Source: Sphingobium sp. Z007 (GTDB lineage: Bacteria; Pseudomonadota; Alphaproteobacteria; Sphingomonadales; Sphingomonadaceae). From it: 64,000 nucleotides of DNA. A program made the position numbers and the translations under genes. Positions 17,497 to 26,810 of this stretch are shown here, in pieces. The stretch lies in contig NZ_FBXK01000001.1 of NCBI RefSeq assembly GCF_900013425.1, forward strand, positions 222,001 through 286,000, in the 5' to 3' direction. The stretch's first letter is position 1. Each line of letters opens with the position of its first letter. A model generated the notes under the pieces. That model saw only the letters and a list, made by a program, of their open reading frames with translations, was not told where the DNA came from and did not search any database.

Positions 17497-20400
17497 ATGA
17501 ATCTCTTCCAGTTCGCCCCCTCGCCGCCAGCTGATATGCCGTTCCGGTTGCACGACGTCGCGAAATCAATCGCCCAGCGTTTGCGGCCTGCCGGTTCCGT
17601 CACCCGACAGGCAATCAAAAAGTTTATGATCGAAGCGTTTGGCGCCGATGATGCCGATGGCGCCTGGTCGATGCGGGACGCCTATGACGCCCTGGAAGCT
17701 GCGCAGGTCATGCTGCTGGCTGACGCCGAATGCGCGCTGCTCCAGAGCGGCTCGGCGCCGGACATTTGCGCCAGGCTGCGCACGTTCGAACGCAGCCTAC
17801 CGACCCAGACCTACCGCTCCGAACGCCAGGTCGATCTCCAGCAGTTCAGCACGCCGGTAACGCTTGCCTGGTTGGCGGGCCTCGCCGCCCAGGCACGGCC
17901 CGAAGACCTCGTGCTCGAACCGTCCGCCGGGACCGGGATGCTCGCCGTTCACGCAAAGCGGATCGGCGCCCGGTTGCTTCTGAACGAGTTCGATCCCAGG
18001 CGCGCCGACCTGCTCGCGTGCATCTTCGATCAGCCCGTCACGAGCCATGATGGTGAGCATATCGATGACCTTCTGTCGGCCATGCCGCGACCGACGCTGG
18101 TTCTCATCAATCCGCCTTTCAGCCGAAGCGCGGGGCGCGGCGTCGATCGCCACGCGGGGGCCCGTCACCTGCGTGCAGCGCTGGCCCGACTTGCCCCCGG
18201 TGGTCGATGCGTCGCGATCATGCCGCCGAGTTTCGCAGCCGATGGAACGGCGGCGCTGGGCTATACGATGGTGTCCGAACTGACGCCGCCGCGCGTCGAG
18301 ATCACCATAGGCGGCAATCCCTATGCCAAGCATGGGACGGGCATCGATGTGCGCCTGCTTGTGTTCGACAAGGGGTGGACGGGAGATCCGGAGCGGCATG
18401 TCGCCGATACGATCGATGCCGCGCTGGATATCGTGCTGACCATTCCAAGCCGCTTCGATCCGGCTGAACCACCACCGCCTATGACGCCTGTCGCGATGGC
18501 GCGGCCCCTGGCTTCGCCCCGGCCATCACCGAGCGCCATGTTCGCGCGAACCGCCTCCCGCCAGCTGGCGCCACCATCCCGCATCGCCGCGCATGGCGAC
18601 ATGGCGCAGCCGCTCGATTACCATATTCTCGAGGTGCCGCTCCCGCCGGGCGCCCCGATCGGCCTCTATTCCCCCTGGCGCCTGGCGCGGATCGTGATCG
18701 AGGGGGCAACGCCGCATCCCGACGATCTGGTCGAATCCATCGCCATGGCCTCGATCCCGCCGCCGGCGCCGACCCACCGTCCCATGCTTCAACAGCGCGC
18801 GGTGGCGGCCCTGTCCGATGCCCAACTCGAAACCGTCATTCTGGCGGGCGATGCCTTCTCGCGCGACTTGCCCGGACGTTTCCTGCCCAACGGTGCAGGT
18901 GACCGCCTCGAAGAAATTGCTGCGGGGCACATTTACCGGACCGGCTTCTTCATCGGCGACGGTACCGGCGTGGGCAAGGGTCGTGAGGTCGCAGCCTGCA
19001 TCCGCGATCGCTGGAACCAGGGACATCGCAAGGCAATCTGGATCAGTCGTGGGACTGCTCTCCTGGAAGATGCGAGACGAGACCACGCCGCGCTGGGCGG
19101 CCTCCCGATAGACATTCAGCCGATCGACAGTTTTCCGCCCGGCAGCCCGATCACCATGACAAGCGGGATACTGTTCCTGACCTACGCGTCGCTGCGCTCT
19201 GCGCGCCATGATCGGCAATCGCGTCTGCAGCAGATCATCGTCTGGGCCGGTGAGGATTTCGAGGGGCTGCTCGTGTTCGACGAGTCCCACGAGATGGGCA
19301 ATGCCGCCGGCACTGAAAGCGAGTTCGGCTCGGCGCGCGGGTCAGAGCAGGGACTTGCCGGTGTTCGCCTGCAGAACGCCCTCCCACGTGCCTGTGTGCT
19401 CTATGTGTCCGCTACCGGCGCGACAAAGCCTGAAAATCTGAGCTATGCTTCCCGTCTCGGCCTGTGGGGACCGGGAACCGCGTTCGCCGACCGTGACATC
19501 TTCCTGTCCTCCATGGAAGAAGGTGGCGTGGCGGCACTGGAGATCGTAGCGCGGGATCTGAAAGCTATGGGCCTCTACACCGCCCGCGCGCTCAGCTTCG
19601 CAGGTGTCGAATATGCGCCACTGGTCCACAAGCTCACGCCCGAACAGATCGCGATCTACAACATATTTGCTGACTCCTGGGCCATCGTGCATCGCCATCT
19701 CGACGCGGTGCTCAAGGCAACCAATATCGTCGATCGCCTATCGGGCGCCACGCTCAATTCGCGCGCCAAGGGATCGGCGCTGAGCCGGTTCGAGAGTTCA
19801 AAGCAGCGTTTCTGGCTCGCCCTTTTGGTGGCCATGAAGATGCCCAGCTTGCTGCCCGGGATCGAGCAGGAAATCGCGCGGGGCCATGTTGCGGTAATCC
19901 AGCTGGTCACGACGGCGGAAGCCATTCTCGAGCGGCGCCTTGCCGAACTGTCGCCCGAGGAGCGTGCCAACCTCTCGCTGGAGGTTTCTCCGCTCGAGAT
20001 CCTTGTCGAATATCTTCGTCACGCCTTTCCGGTCCAGCAGATGCGCGTTTTCCGGACCACCGACGGCGCTGATCGTTCCGAGCCGATGCTCGATGCCGAC
20101 GGCCAGCCGGTGCTCAGTCAGGAGGCGATCGCCGCGCGGGACGAACTGATCGAGCAGTTATGCGCCCTGCCTCCGGTGCCCGCCGCGCTCGACACGCTGA
20201 TCGCGCATTTTGGCACTGACCGCGTCGCCGAAATCACCGGCCGCTCTCGCCGCCTTGTCGTCAAGCCCGACGGTCGTCAAGCGATCGAGCGTCGCAGTGC
20301 CGGCGCCAATCTTGTCGAAACCAGCCTGTTCATGGATGGGGTCAAGCCGATCCTGGTGTTCAGTTCCGCTGGCGGCACGGGCCGCTCCTATCATGCAGAT

Positions 20401-21777
20401 CGGGCTTCCAAAGCAGGGAACAAGCGCCGCATCCATTTTCTGCTGGAGCCGGGGTGGCGGGCCGATGTGGCGATCCAGGGGCTCGGGCGCAGCCACCGTA
20501 CCAACCAGACCGTACCGCCAGTATTTCGACCGGTGGTGACCGACTGCAAGGGCGAACTCCGCGCCATCTCCACCATCGCGCGGCGGCTCGATAGTCTCGG
20601 CGCCTTGACACGCGGGCAGCGCCAGACCGGCGGGCAGGGCCTGTTCGACCCGAGTGACAATCTCGAAAGCGACCTGGCACGCGAGGCGCTGGCGCAATGG
20701 TATCGTCTCCTGCACGGCGGCAAGCTCGCCAGCGTCACGCTGGCCGCCTTCCAGGACATGACCGGCCTCAAGCTGGTCGACGATCAGGCCGTGCTGCTGG
20801 AACGGTTGCCGCCGATCCAGCGCTGGCTTAACCGGTTGCTGGCGCTACGCATCGCCGTGCAGAACGCGATCTTCGAGGAATATATGGGTCTTATCCAGGC
20901 CCGCGCCGATGCGGCGCGTGAGGCTGGGACTCTCGATGTCGGCGTTGAGACCATCCGCGCCGAGAAGATCGTGATGCTGGCAAACCAGTGCCTGCGTGTC
21001 GATCCGAGAACCGGCGCCGAGACACGGCTGCTTCACCTCGAACTCCACCTCAAGCCGCGCATCACCAGCTGGGATCGTCTGATGCGGATTTGGGGCAACA
21101 CAGACGGTATCGTCTTTCTGCACAATGGGCGGTCCGGCCGTGTCGCGCTGGGCGTGCCGTCCTGGTCGATCACCGACGAGGAGGGCCGTGTCATCCCGAT
21201 GGTGTCGCTTGAACGCCCGAACGGATCCTCGCGGATCAGGGAGGCTGAACTGGCGCTCAGTCACTGGAAGCGCATAGATCGTGACCGGTTGCGGCTACTA
21301 TGGGAGGCCGAATGTCGCGATGCATTGACGAAGGTCGATACCGAAACGGTCCATGTCGCAACCGGCCTTCTCCTGCCGGTCTGGCACAAGCTGCCAGGCG
21401 ATGATGTCCGTGTCTGGCGGATCGACGATGGCGCCGACACGACGATCCTCGGGCGTATCATCCACCCGCGTGCGATCGGGCGGCTCCAGTCTGAATTTGG
21501 ATTGAGCGGGAACACGACAAGCCTCTCGCCCGACGAACTACTGCGCGGCGCCGAGGCTGCCGGCGGTGTTCCAATCCCGGGCCTCAAGGGAGCGAGGCTC
21601 GTCATGGCGATGGTCAATAACAGCCGGCGTCTAGAAATTCGCGACTATGCGCCCGAGCATCGCAACTGGCTCAAATCTTGCGGTGCGTTCAGCGAGGTTC
21701 TGAGCTTCAAGACCAGACTGTTTCTGCCGCCCGACAATGCGTGCGCCATTGTTGAGAAGATTGCCACGGACGTTTGA
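17497..21777 (+). CDS. DNA methyltransferase fused to a strawberry-notch-type helicase
   Basis: A 1426-residue two-part enzyme. The N-terminal class I SAM-dependent methyltransferase has motif I in LVLEPSAGTGMLAVHAKRIG (near 138-157) and the catalytic NPPF near 205, as in N6-adenine enzymes. From about 450 on there is a superfamily-2 helicase of the strawberry-notch type: Walker A GDGTGVGKG near 487, DESH box in LVFDESHEMG near 594, motif III in VSATGATKPE near 637, and motif VI-like QGLGRSHRTNQ. A role in maintenance or anti-restriction during transfer is inference. I chose the ATG at 17497 because GAGGTG precedes it; the frame extends to 17416 without protein-like content. Confidence 0.88.
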   Translation: MNLFQFAPSPPADMPFRLHDVAKSIAQRLRPAGSVTRQAIKKFMIEAFGADDADGAWSMRDAYDALEAAQVMLLADAECALLQSGSAPDICARLRTFERSLPTQTYRSERQVDLQQFSTPVTLAWLAGLAAQARPEDLVLEPSAGTGMLAVHAKRIGARLLLNEFDPRRADLLACIFDQPVTSHDGEHIDDLLSAMPRPTLVLINPPFSRSAGRGVDRHAGARHLRAALARLAPGGRCVAIMPPSFAADGTAALGYTMVSELTPPRVEITIGGNPYAKHGTGIDVRLLVFDKGWTGDPERHVADTIDAALDIVLTIPSRFDPAEPPPPMTPVAMARPLASPRPSPSAMFARTASRQLAPPSRIAAHGDMAQPLDYHILEVPLPPGAPIGLYSPWRLARIVIEGATPHPDDLVESIAMASIPPPAPTHRPMLQQRAVAALSDAQLETVILAGDAFSRDLPGRFLPNGAGDRLEEIAAGHIYRTGFFIGDGTGVGKGREVAACIRDRWNQGHRKAIWISRGTALLEDARRDHAALGGLPIDIQPIDSFPPGSPITMTSGILFLTYASLRSARHDRQSRLQQIIVWAGEDFEGLLVFDESHEMGNAAGTESEFGSARGSEQGLAGVRLQNALPRACVLYVSATGATKPENLSYASRLGLWGPGTAFADRDIFLSSMEEGGVAALEIVARDLKAMGLYTARALSFAGVEYAPLVHKLTPEQIAIYNIFADSWAIVHRHLDAVLKATNIVDRLSGATLNSRAKGSALSRFESSKQRFWLALLVAMKMPSLLPGIEQEIARGHVAVIQLVTTAEAILERRLAELSPEERANLSLEVSPLEILVEYLRHAFPVQQMRVFRTTDGADRSEPMLDADGQPVLSQEAIAARDELIEQLCALPPVPAALDTLIAHFGTDRVAEITGRSRRLVVKPDGRQAIERRSAGANLVETSLFMDGVKPILVFSSAGGTGRSYHADRASKAGNKRRIHFLLEPGWRADVAIQGLGRSHRTNQTVPPVFRPVVTDCKGELRAISTIARRLDSLGALTRGQRQTGGQGLFDPSDNLESDLAREALAQWYRLLHGGKLASVTLAAFQDMTGLKLVDDQAVLLERLPPIQRWLNRLLALRIAVQNAIFEEYMGLIQARADAAREAGTLDVGVETIRAEKIVMLANQCLRVDPRTGAETRLLHLELHLKPRITSWDRLMRIWGNTDGIVFLHNGRSGRVALGVPSWSITDEEGRVIPMVSLERPNGSSRIREAELALSHWKRIDRDRLRLLWEAECRDALTKVDTETVHVATGLLLPVWHKLPGDDVRVWRIDDGADTTILGRIIHPRAIGRLQSEFGLSGNTTSLSPDELLRGAEAAGGVPIPGLKGARLVMAMVNNSRRLEIRDYAPEHRNWLKSCGAFSEVLSFKTRLFLPPDNACAIVEKIATDV

Positions 21778-21854
21778 AGGCCTGGAAGACGGCGGGCTTG
21801 ATAACAGTTGATAAGGCGCTTATTCTGGTGGCACAGGTTTTGAAGGATTCAGTC

Positions 21855-22112
21855 TTGATCAGCGCCGATCTGGGCCAGCAGCTCGAAAGTTTTGTGACCG
21901 GTCTCGTTGAAACCGGTCGTTACAATTCAAAGAGCGAAGTTCTCCGCGAAGGCGTGCGCCTGATCCAGGAGCGCGAAACGCGGCTTTCGGCTTTGCAGGC
22001 GTCCATTGCCCGCGGCATCGCGGATATGGAAGCCGGTCGCGTGACGCCGGCCGAGCAGGTCTTCGACCGGCTAGAGGCCAAATATCAGGCTCTGCAGCAT
22101 AGCGCGGAATGA
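21855..22112 (+). CDS. parD: ParD-type antitoxin (RHH)
   Basis: An 85-residue CC2985/ParD-family antitoxin. The ribbon-helix-helix N terminus is LISADLGQQLESFVTGLVET, with RYNSKSEVLREGVRLIQERE after it. I chose a TTG at 21855 because AAGGA lies eight bases upstream and the product then begins with the expected beta strand. The frame is open from 21774 but the extra residues do not fit the family. It overlaps the toxin start by four bases. Confidence 0.85.
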   Translation: MISADLGQQLESFVTGLVETGRYNSKSEVLREGVRLIQERETRLSALQASIARGIADMEAGRVTPAEQVFDRLEAKYQALQHSAE

Positions 22113-22405
22113 TCGTCGAATTTGCCAAGGCAGCTGAAGACGATCTTGAGGCAATCGGCGACTATATCGCCCGCGACAATCCCATAAGGGCCATCAGCTT
22201 CATCAGAGAATTACGAACCGCATGCCTTGATTTGGGCACCATGCCCGAACGGTTTCCAACGCTCGCCGCCTTCGAGAGACAAGGTATCCGGCGTCGACTG
22301 CACGGAAACTATCTGATCTTCTACCGGGTCGATGGCGCACAGGTCACCATTATCCACATCCTGCACGGCGCCAGCGATTACGCGTCGCTCATTTTCAGGA
22401 ACTGA
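22109..22405 (+). CDS. parE: ParE/RelE-fold toxin
   Basis: A 98-residue toxin. It shows the ParE pattern FAKAAEDDLEAIGDYIARDN, a central RELRTACLDLG helix, and the C-terminal strand IRRRLHGNYLIFYRVDGAQV followed by HGASDY. ParE proteins usually inhibit DNA gyrase. ATGA overlap with the antitoxin gene. Confidence 0.9.
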   Translation: MIVEFAKAAEDDLEAIGDYIARDNPIRAISFIRELRTACLDLGTMPERFPTLAAFERQGIRRRLHGNYLIFYRVDGAQVTIIHILHGASDYASLIFRN

Positions 22406-22409
22406 GCGG

Positions 22410-22442
22410 ACGGGCGAGGTCAAATTTCCGGACCTCACCCGT
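22410..22442. terminator. Hairpin between convergent ParE and MucR genes
   Basis: Inverted arms ACGGGCGAGGTC (22410-22421) and GACCTCACCCGT (22431-22442) pair with one mismatch around a 9-base loop. No T tract follows on either strand, so it may be a transcript end only with help from a factor. Confidence 0.4.
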
Positions 22443-22452
22443 GCCGGTTGCT

Positions 22453-23199
22453 TCAAACGCTTGCGGGGTCCGCTTCGGGTGCAGTTTTCACCGCAAGTTC
22501 AGATGCGTTCGCTTTGGTCACTCGCTTGCCGGTTTTCGGTTTGCTGTGCTGTTTGGCACCCGCGGCTATAGAGGCTCTATTGGCTTTGACAACCGGTGCC
22601 GGGGCAGGGGCTTCCGCCACACTTTCTGTGCCGGGCTTGGCTCGCGGCTTGCGGCCGGGCTTGCCTTTGACCGGTATATCATTCTCGGCCTTGCCGGAGG
22701 AAGTTGCTGCATCCGCGCGTGAAGGCTTGCGACCGCGCTTGGCCGGGGCGGCCGCAACGGGCGTCTCCGGCTCAGCGGCGACAGGAACGTCACTGGCATT
22801 TACCTTCTTGCGGCCAAGCCCAAGCCGCTGCGCAACCTCGCGGCGCTGCTCGGAATAGCCCGGGGCGACCATCGGATAGTCCTTCGCCAGATTGTAGCGT
22901 TCCCGATATTCGGCGGGGGTGAGACCATGCCTGCCGATATGGCGCTTCAGGCTCTTATAGGGCTTGCCGTCGATCAAGCTGATGATGTGGTCGCGCGAGG
23001 CAAGGCTCTTGCGGATCGATACGGCCGGGACATGATCTGGTTCCGCGGGCGTTGCTACGGCGGTCTTGCGCTCGAGCGCCGTGCGGGTTGTTTCGATGAT
23101 CCCCGGAATATCAGAGGCCGGTACCTGATTGTTCGCGAAATAGGCGCTCAGTAGTTGGACCGTCATCGCGGTGAAATCAGGTTCGATGGCATCGGACAT
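22453..23199 (-). CDS. mucR: MucR/Ros-family regulator with long basic C-terminal tail
   Basis: A 248-residue regulator. The N-terminal MucR core is at 1-140: LTVQLLSAYFANN-like start, then HIISLIDGKPYKSLKRHIGR and HGLTPAEYRERYNLAKDYPM. As in other sphingomonad members, the zinc-finger cysteines are missing. Unlike the usual roughly 140-190 residue proteins, it has a tail of about 100 residues rich in K/R/A/P, with two AT-hook-like repeats (KRGRKPSRA; KPGRKPRAKPG). Start: ATG at 23199, GGAG eight bases upstream. MucR proteins silence AT-rich or horizontally acquired genes; here it may control the element itself. Confidence 0.85.
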   Translation of the reverse strand: MSDAIEPDFTAMTVQLLSAYFANNQVPASDIPGIIETTRTALERKTAVATPAEPDHVPAVSIRKSLASRDHIISLIDGKPYKSLKRHIGRHGLTPAEYRERYNLAKDYPMVAPGYSEQRREVAQRLGLGRKKVNASDVPVAAEPETPVAAAPAKRGRKPSRADAATSSGKAENDIPVKGKPGRKPRAKPGTESVAEAPAPAPVVKANRASIAAGAKQHSKPKTGKRVTKANASELAVKTAPEADPASV

Positions 23200-23342
23200 G
23201 GAAAACTCCAGATCGAGGAAGAAAGAGATGGACGCCTCTGGCACAAAAACGTTGCCGAACATCTAAGCGCGAAGCGCCGATGACCACAAGCCGGCAATGT
23301 ATATCGCTTGTACCGGCTGCCGTTGCAAATTGAACAGCAGCA

Positions 23343-23370
23343 ATGGGAGAGGGAGAGGGGAGGGCAGAGC
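23343..23370 (+). repeat. G/A-rich upstream tract 4
   Basis: Core GGGAGAGGGAGAGGGGAGGG, ending 46 bases before the ATG at 23417, in the divergent MucR intergenic region. Confidence 0.5.
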
Positions 23371-23416
23371 AGAGACGAGATCGAATAAATGGTCTCGATT
23401 TTGCGAAAGACAGCTC

Positions 23417-23902
23417 ATGGCCAACCGCGTGTCCGCCCATATCCAGATCGGCGGGGTCCTGTCCCGCAGCCGGTACCCCGAACTTATATCTGCGATCGTT
23501 GACGATAATCCCGCCATCGACTGGGACGGCACCCCATTCGATCCCTCCGACCTACCGGTAACCGGCCCGTTATACCTGATGGATCATGAGGTCGCCGCAG
23601 GGCGCTTCGACGAGATCGAGCAATGTTGCCGGTCGCTTGGGCTATCCTATGTTCGCTGGCGGGCCGGCTACAGTGGAAGCTTCCCGTCAGACCGTGAAAT
23701 CTGCTTCGGGCCTGGCGAACCAGAGACCTTCTTCACCACCGAGCAAGACACGCTGATCTTTTCGATCGAACGGATTCGCGAACTCGGATCGATGGAAGCG
23801 ATCGAGGCTGAATATGCCCGTGCGAATTTCAATCCGCCGCCATTGACGATCATCGACGACGATCCTGTCGATTGCGAAGCAGTGGAGACCGTCCATGGCT
23901 GA
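23417..23902 (+). CDS. Hypothetical protein, 161 residues
   Basis: An acidic soluble protein; segments such as GPLYLMDHEVAAGRFDEIEQ and LRWRAG-like YVRWRAGYSG are visible. No family recognised. Start at 23417 (AAAGA upstream). Its end overlaps the next gene by eight bases, so the two are probably co-transcribed and co-translated. Confidence 0.7.
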   Translation: MANRVSAHIQIGGVLSRSRYPELISAIVDDNPAIDWDGTPFDPSDLPVTGPLYLMDHEVAAGRFDEIEQCCRSLGLSYVRWRAGYSGSFPSDREICFGPGEPETFFTTEQDTLIFSIERIRELGSMEAIEAEYARANFNPPPLTIIDDDPVDCEAVETVHG

Positions 23903-24530
23903 CTATTATGTCCAGGGTTCCTTCTCGTTCACCTGCACCGCGGCGGAGAGCGCGCTTATCGAGGAAGCGTGGCAACATGCCGCTGATCTCGGTGACAAGG
24001 CGGCGCCAGGCGAACCCACCGCCGAGTTTCTCGCGTCCTTTCCGCCGACTGACCTCGGCAATCCGTTCAACGGCCTGCTCGAGATATTCGACGATCCGAA
24101 CTTTCCCATATTCGGCGCGGACATCGAGATCAGCGGCGCGGAGACATGTCTGGTATCGATCTTTGGCGATACGGATTTCCAGCCGGACGCGATTGCGCGC
24201 CTGGTTCAACGCTGCTGCCCGCTGACTCTATCTGAAGCCCCAATTGGGTTTGAATGGAGCTATAGCTGTTCGCGCTCGCGCGCCGACGGCATCGGTGGTG
24301 GATGGTGCGCCATCTTCGTCGATGGAATTGAATATGGCGCCACGAGCGAAGGGCTATCGAGGGCGCTCCGCCCCGCCACTCATCGCGATCCCTGGATCGA
24401 AGATCCGGTCCATCCCCTGTCCGACTGGAAAGACGAAGTGGCCAATGACGATACCCGTCTGGGCTATTTCGACTGGGTCACCGCCCGACATGCTGCCGAG
24501 CCGGCTGACATGCGTCCTGCCAACTCCTGA
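23895..24530 (+). CDS. Hypothetical protein, 211 residues
   Basis: Starts MADYYVQGSFSFTCTAAESA and has regular alternating structure (FGADIEISGAETCLVSIFGD; FEWSYSCSRSRADGIGGGWC) like an alpha/beta protein with paired beta strands. No family recognised. It lies between two other unknown plus-strand genes of the backbone, overlapping the first. Confidence 0.7.
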   Translation: MADYYVQGSFSFTCTAAESALIEEAWQHAADLGDKAAPGEPTAEFLASFPPTDLGNPFNGLLEIFDDPNFPIFGADIEISGAETCLVSIFGDTDFQPDAIARLVQRCCPLTLSEAPIGFEWSYSCSRSRADGIGGGWCAIFVDGIEYGATSEGLSRALRPATHRDPWIEDPVHPLSDWKDEVANDDTRLGYFDWVTARHAAEPADMRPANS

Positions 24531-24633
24531 TCGCCGGATCCCGATCAAACCCCGTCCGCAGGCCTCTAACATCGCCTTCAGCGAACAATCGCTGTCTCGC
24601 CCCACCATTCCGCAACCCGCAAGGATATTATCG

Positions 24634-25329
24634 ATGACCGACGCCCCCGCGCCGGGCGTGCCCGCGCGCCTGTACAGCCAGACCAGCCATGACGAACGTG
24701 GTAACTTCCATTATGAAGGCGATCTCTATCGCGTCGGCGAAGCACTGGCTTCACTCGCCTCGCGGATCGAAAGCCATCTTGCACAAGATTTCGCCGAAGC
24801 GACGTTTACCATCCGCACGGAAAAGTTCTCCGGGGGGCGCAAGATCATCGCGGAGGTCCTCGATACACCGGCCGATCTCACTGGCCGCGATGCGCAGAAC
24901 GCCTTCATCGTCGAGGTCCGTGATCAGATGGAAAGGTTCGGGTTCACGCGCACCAATCCGTTGCAGGATTTCTGGTCGTGCAGCTTCTATTGCGAGGTCC
25001 GCATCGGCCAGGCCTATTGGGCGGCGCTCGCCAGACACCGAGGCATACGCAACCCTGTCGACATGGTTCTGTCTCTGGGGGCGTTCAAGAAGCGCGTCAA
25101 AGCGGGCGACCGACTGAAACTGGTCGATGCCCCGGCCGGCCATCGCCTGATCGGCACGATCCGTGAGATCACCAAGGTGCGATCCGGCGACCTGATCCTC
25201 GACGGCCGTTCCTACCTGTCCTTTCCGCGTGCATCCGCCTTTGCTTGCGACGGGCGCCTGGTCAGGATCGCTATCGGTTCGGAATATAGCCCCGATGACC
25301 ACCTGCTATACGAATGGCAAGCTGTCTGA
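24634..25329 (+). CDS. Hypothetical protein, 231 residues
   Basis: Start at the ATG 24634, with AAGGATATTATCG in front. The N-terminal half (FHYEGDLYRVGEALASLASR to FTRTNPLQDFWSCSFYCEVR) is helical with aromatic patches. The C-terminal part (VKAGDRLKLVDAPAGHRLIG, IREITKVRSGDLILDGRSYL) looks like a small beta-barrel, perhaps nucleic-acid binding. No family recognised. It is the last plus-strand backbone gene before the minus-strand accessory block. Confidence 0.7.
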   Translation: MTDAPAPGVPARLYSQTSHDERGNFHYEGDLYRVGEALASLASRIESHLAQDFAEATFTIRTEKFSGGRKIIAEVLDTPADLTGRDAQNAFIVEVRDQMERFGFTRTNPLQDFWSCSFYCEVRIGQAYWAALARHRGIRNPVDMVLSLGAFKKRVKAGDRLKLVDAPAGHRLIGTIREITKVRSGDLILDGRSYLSFPRASAFACDGRLVRIAIGSEYSPDDHLLYEWQAV

Positions 25330-25449
25330 CCGGCTTGGAGCGACCGCCTGGAATCGCGGCCTGCGCATCGTCCTCGTCGGGCGCATACCGTTACAAGTCC
25401 GCGCAAAGAAGCGTGCGGCAAACCGCCAACCGACGGTGTAAACCGAGCG

Positions 25450-26810
25450 TCAGGGTCGCTCGCGCGGCAGGGCTGCGAGTTCCCGGGCATGACCCACGCC
25501 GGACCAGGCGCCATGAGACCCGACGACATAAAGATGCTGCTTGGCTCGCGAAGCGGCGACATTGAGGATATTCGGTGTGCCAGCCGCCCAGTTGCGCGCG
25601 CCATTTTGTGAGGCCTTCGGCGCGCCCAGAACCAGAATGACCGCCTCCGCCTCCCGTCCCTGAACCGTATGAATGGTCCCGATCCGGTCGTTGGACCATT
25701 CCCGGATGTTGACCCCGGCCGCGGCGAACATCGCCCTCTCTTTCTCCAAACGGCGACGCATCTCCTGGGCCACAATGCGGAAAGGGGTGATGACGAACAG
25801 GTCCGGGCAGGTGATGCCGGCGTCGATGATACGCCGAATGAGCGAGATGACCTGCTCGCCTTCGTCGGGAGACCATTTGGAGTCCGCCTCGCCGTCGATG
25901 TCGACCCATCGGGAAGGACCCAGCGCCCGGCCGATCGCACTCTGGCGAGGGCCGGGGGCATGGACCATCTGGCCGTCATAGGCGATCCTGTTGGAGATGC
26001 CGAACATCGGTTCCTGGCAACGGCGGTGAACGAGCAGCGGAATACCAACCCGGCGGGAGCCCTGGTCCGAACGGAATGCAGCCTGATAGGGGGATGCCCG
26101 ATCCGCGAGCGTCTGGGCGGACGCTTCCGGGGCCGCCCAGATTGGCTTGTCGACCCGGAAGTGTCGGCAAATCTCGGCATTCAGGCGCTCGGGCAAGGCC
26201 ACGACGGGCGGTATCTGCAACGGATCTCCGACCATGATCGCGCGGCGTGCGCGCAGGATCGCGCCGACGGCCGCCTGGGGCAGCGCCTGTCCCGCTTCGT
26301 CTATCAACAGCCAGCCTATGCTGCCGACCGGCAGGTCGCCCAGCATGCGCTCGACCGAGGCGAAAGTCGTGGAAATGACCGGTACGACCAGGAACAGGGT
26401 CGACCATAGGTCCCTAAGCAGCGCCTTTTTCGCCGGATCCTGGGGCGCTCCCCCGGAAAAGAAGTCCATCAGGACGCTGAGATTGTGCAGCATCTTTTGC
26501 GCCGAGGCGTCGATGAAGGCCTTGTGCACGTCCAGTGCGGCGATGAAGAGGTCTTCGCGGAGACGGTGGACGGCGTCGTTGATCCAGGGCGCCTCAAGGT
26601 TCGACGCCTCATGGCCTCGTGCGAAGAAGGCGTCGTCGATGATGCGGTCGCCCAATTCCGGACGATGGCGGTCGATCTCGCTTGCCAATTGCGTCGCCAC
26701 CGCCCGCGGCGCGGCGAGCCTTGTTTCGCGTCCGGCGATATCCTGATCCAGAGCGGCAAGGGCGGCGTCAGCCTCAGCGAACGCACGTTCGACGGCGCGT
26801 AGCAGCCCGC
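25450..26810 (-). pseudogene. C-terminal part of a superfamily-1 (UvrD/Upf1-like) helicase, cut by an IS
   Basis: The frame is open from the IS boundary (reading DFGSGLLRAVERAFAEADAA) to a stop at 25450; the first internal start is a GTG at 26700. It carries the Walker B/motif II WLLIDEAGQALPQAAVGA, motif III MVGDPLQIPPV, motif IV-V-like NDRIGTIHTVQGREAEAVIL and motif VI NVAASRAKQHLYVVG. The Walker A half is encoded on the far side of the IS (28247-30496), so the two pieces were one AAA_11/AAA_12-type gene of roughly 1200 codons. Alone this fragment lacks ATP binding and is unlikely to work. Confidence 0.82.
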
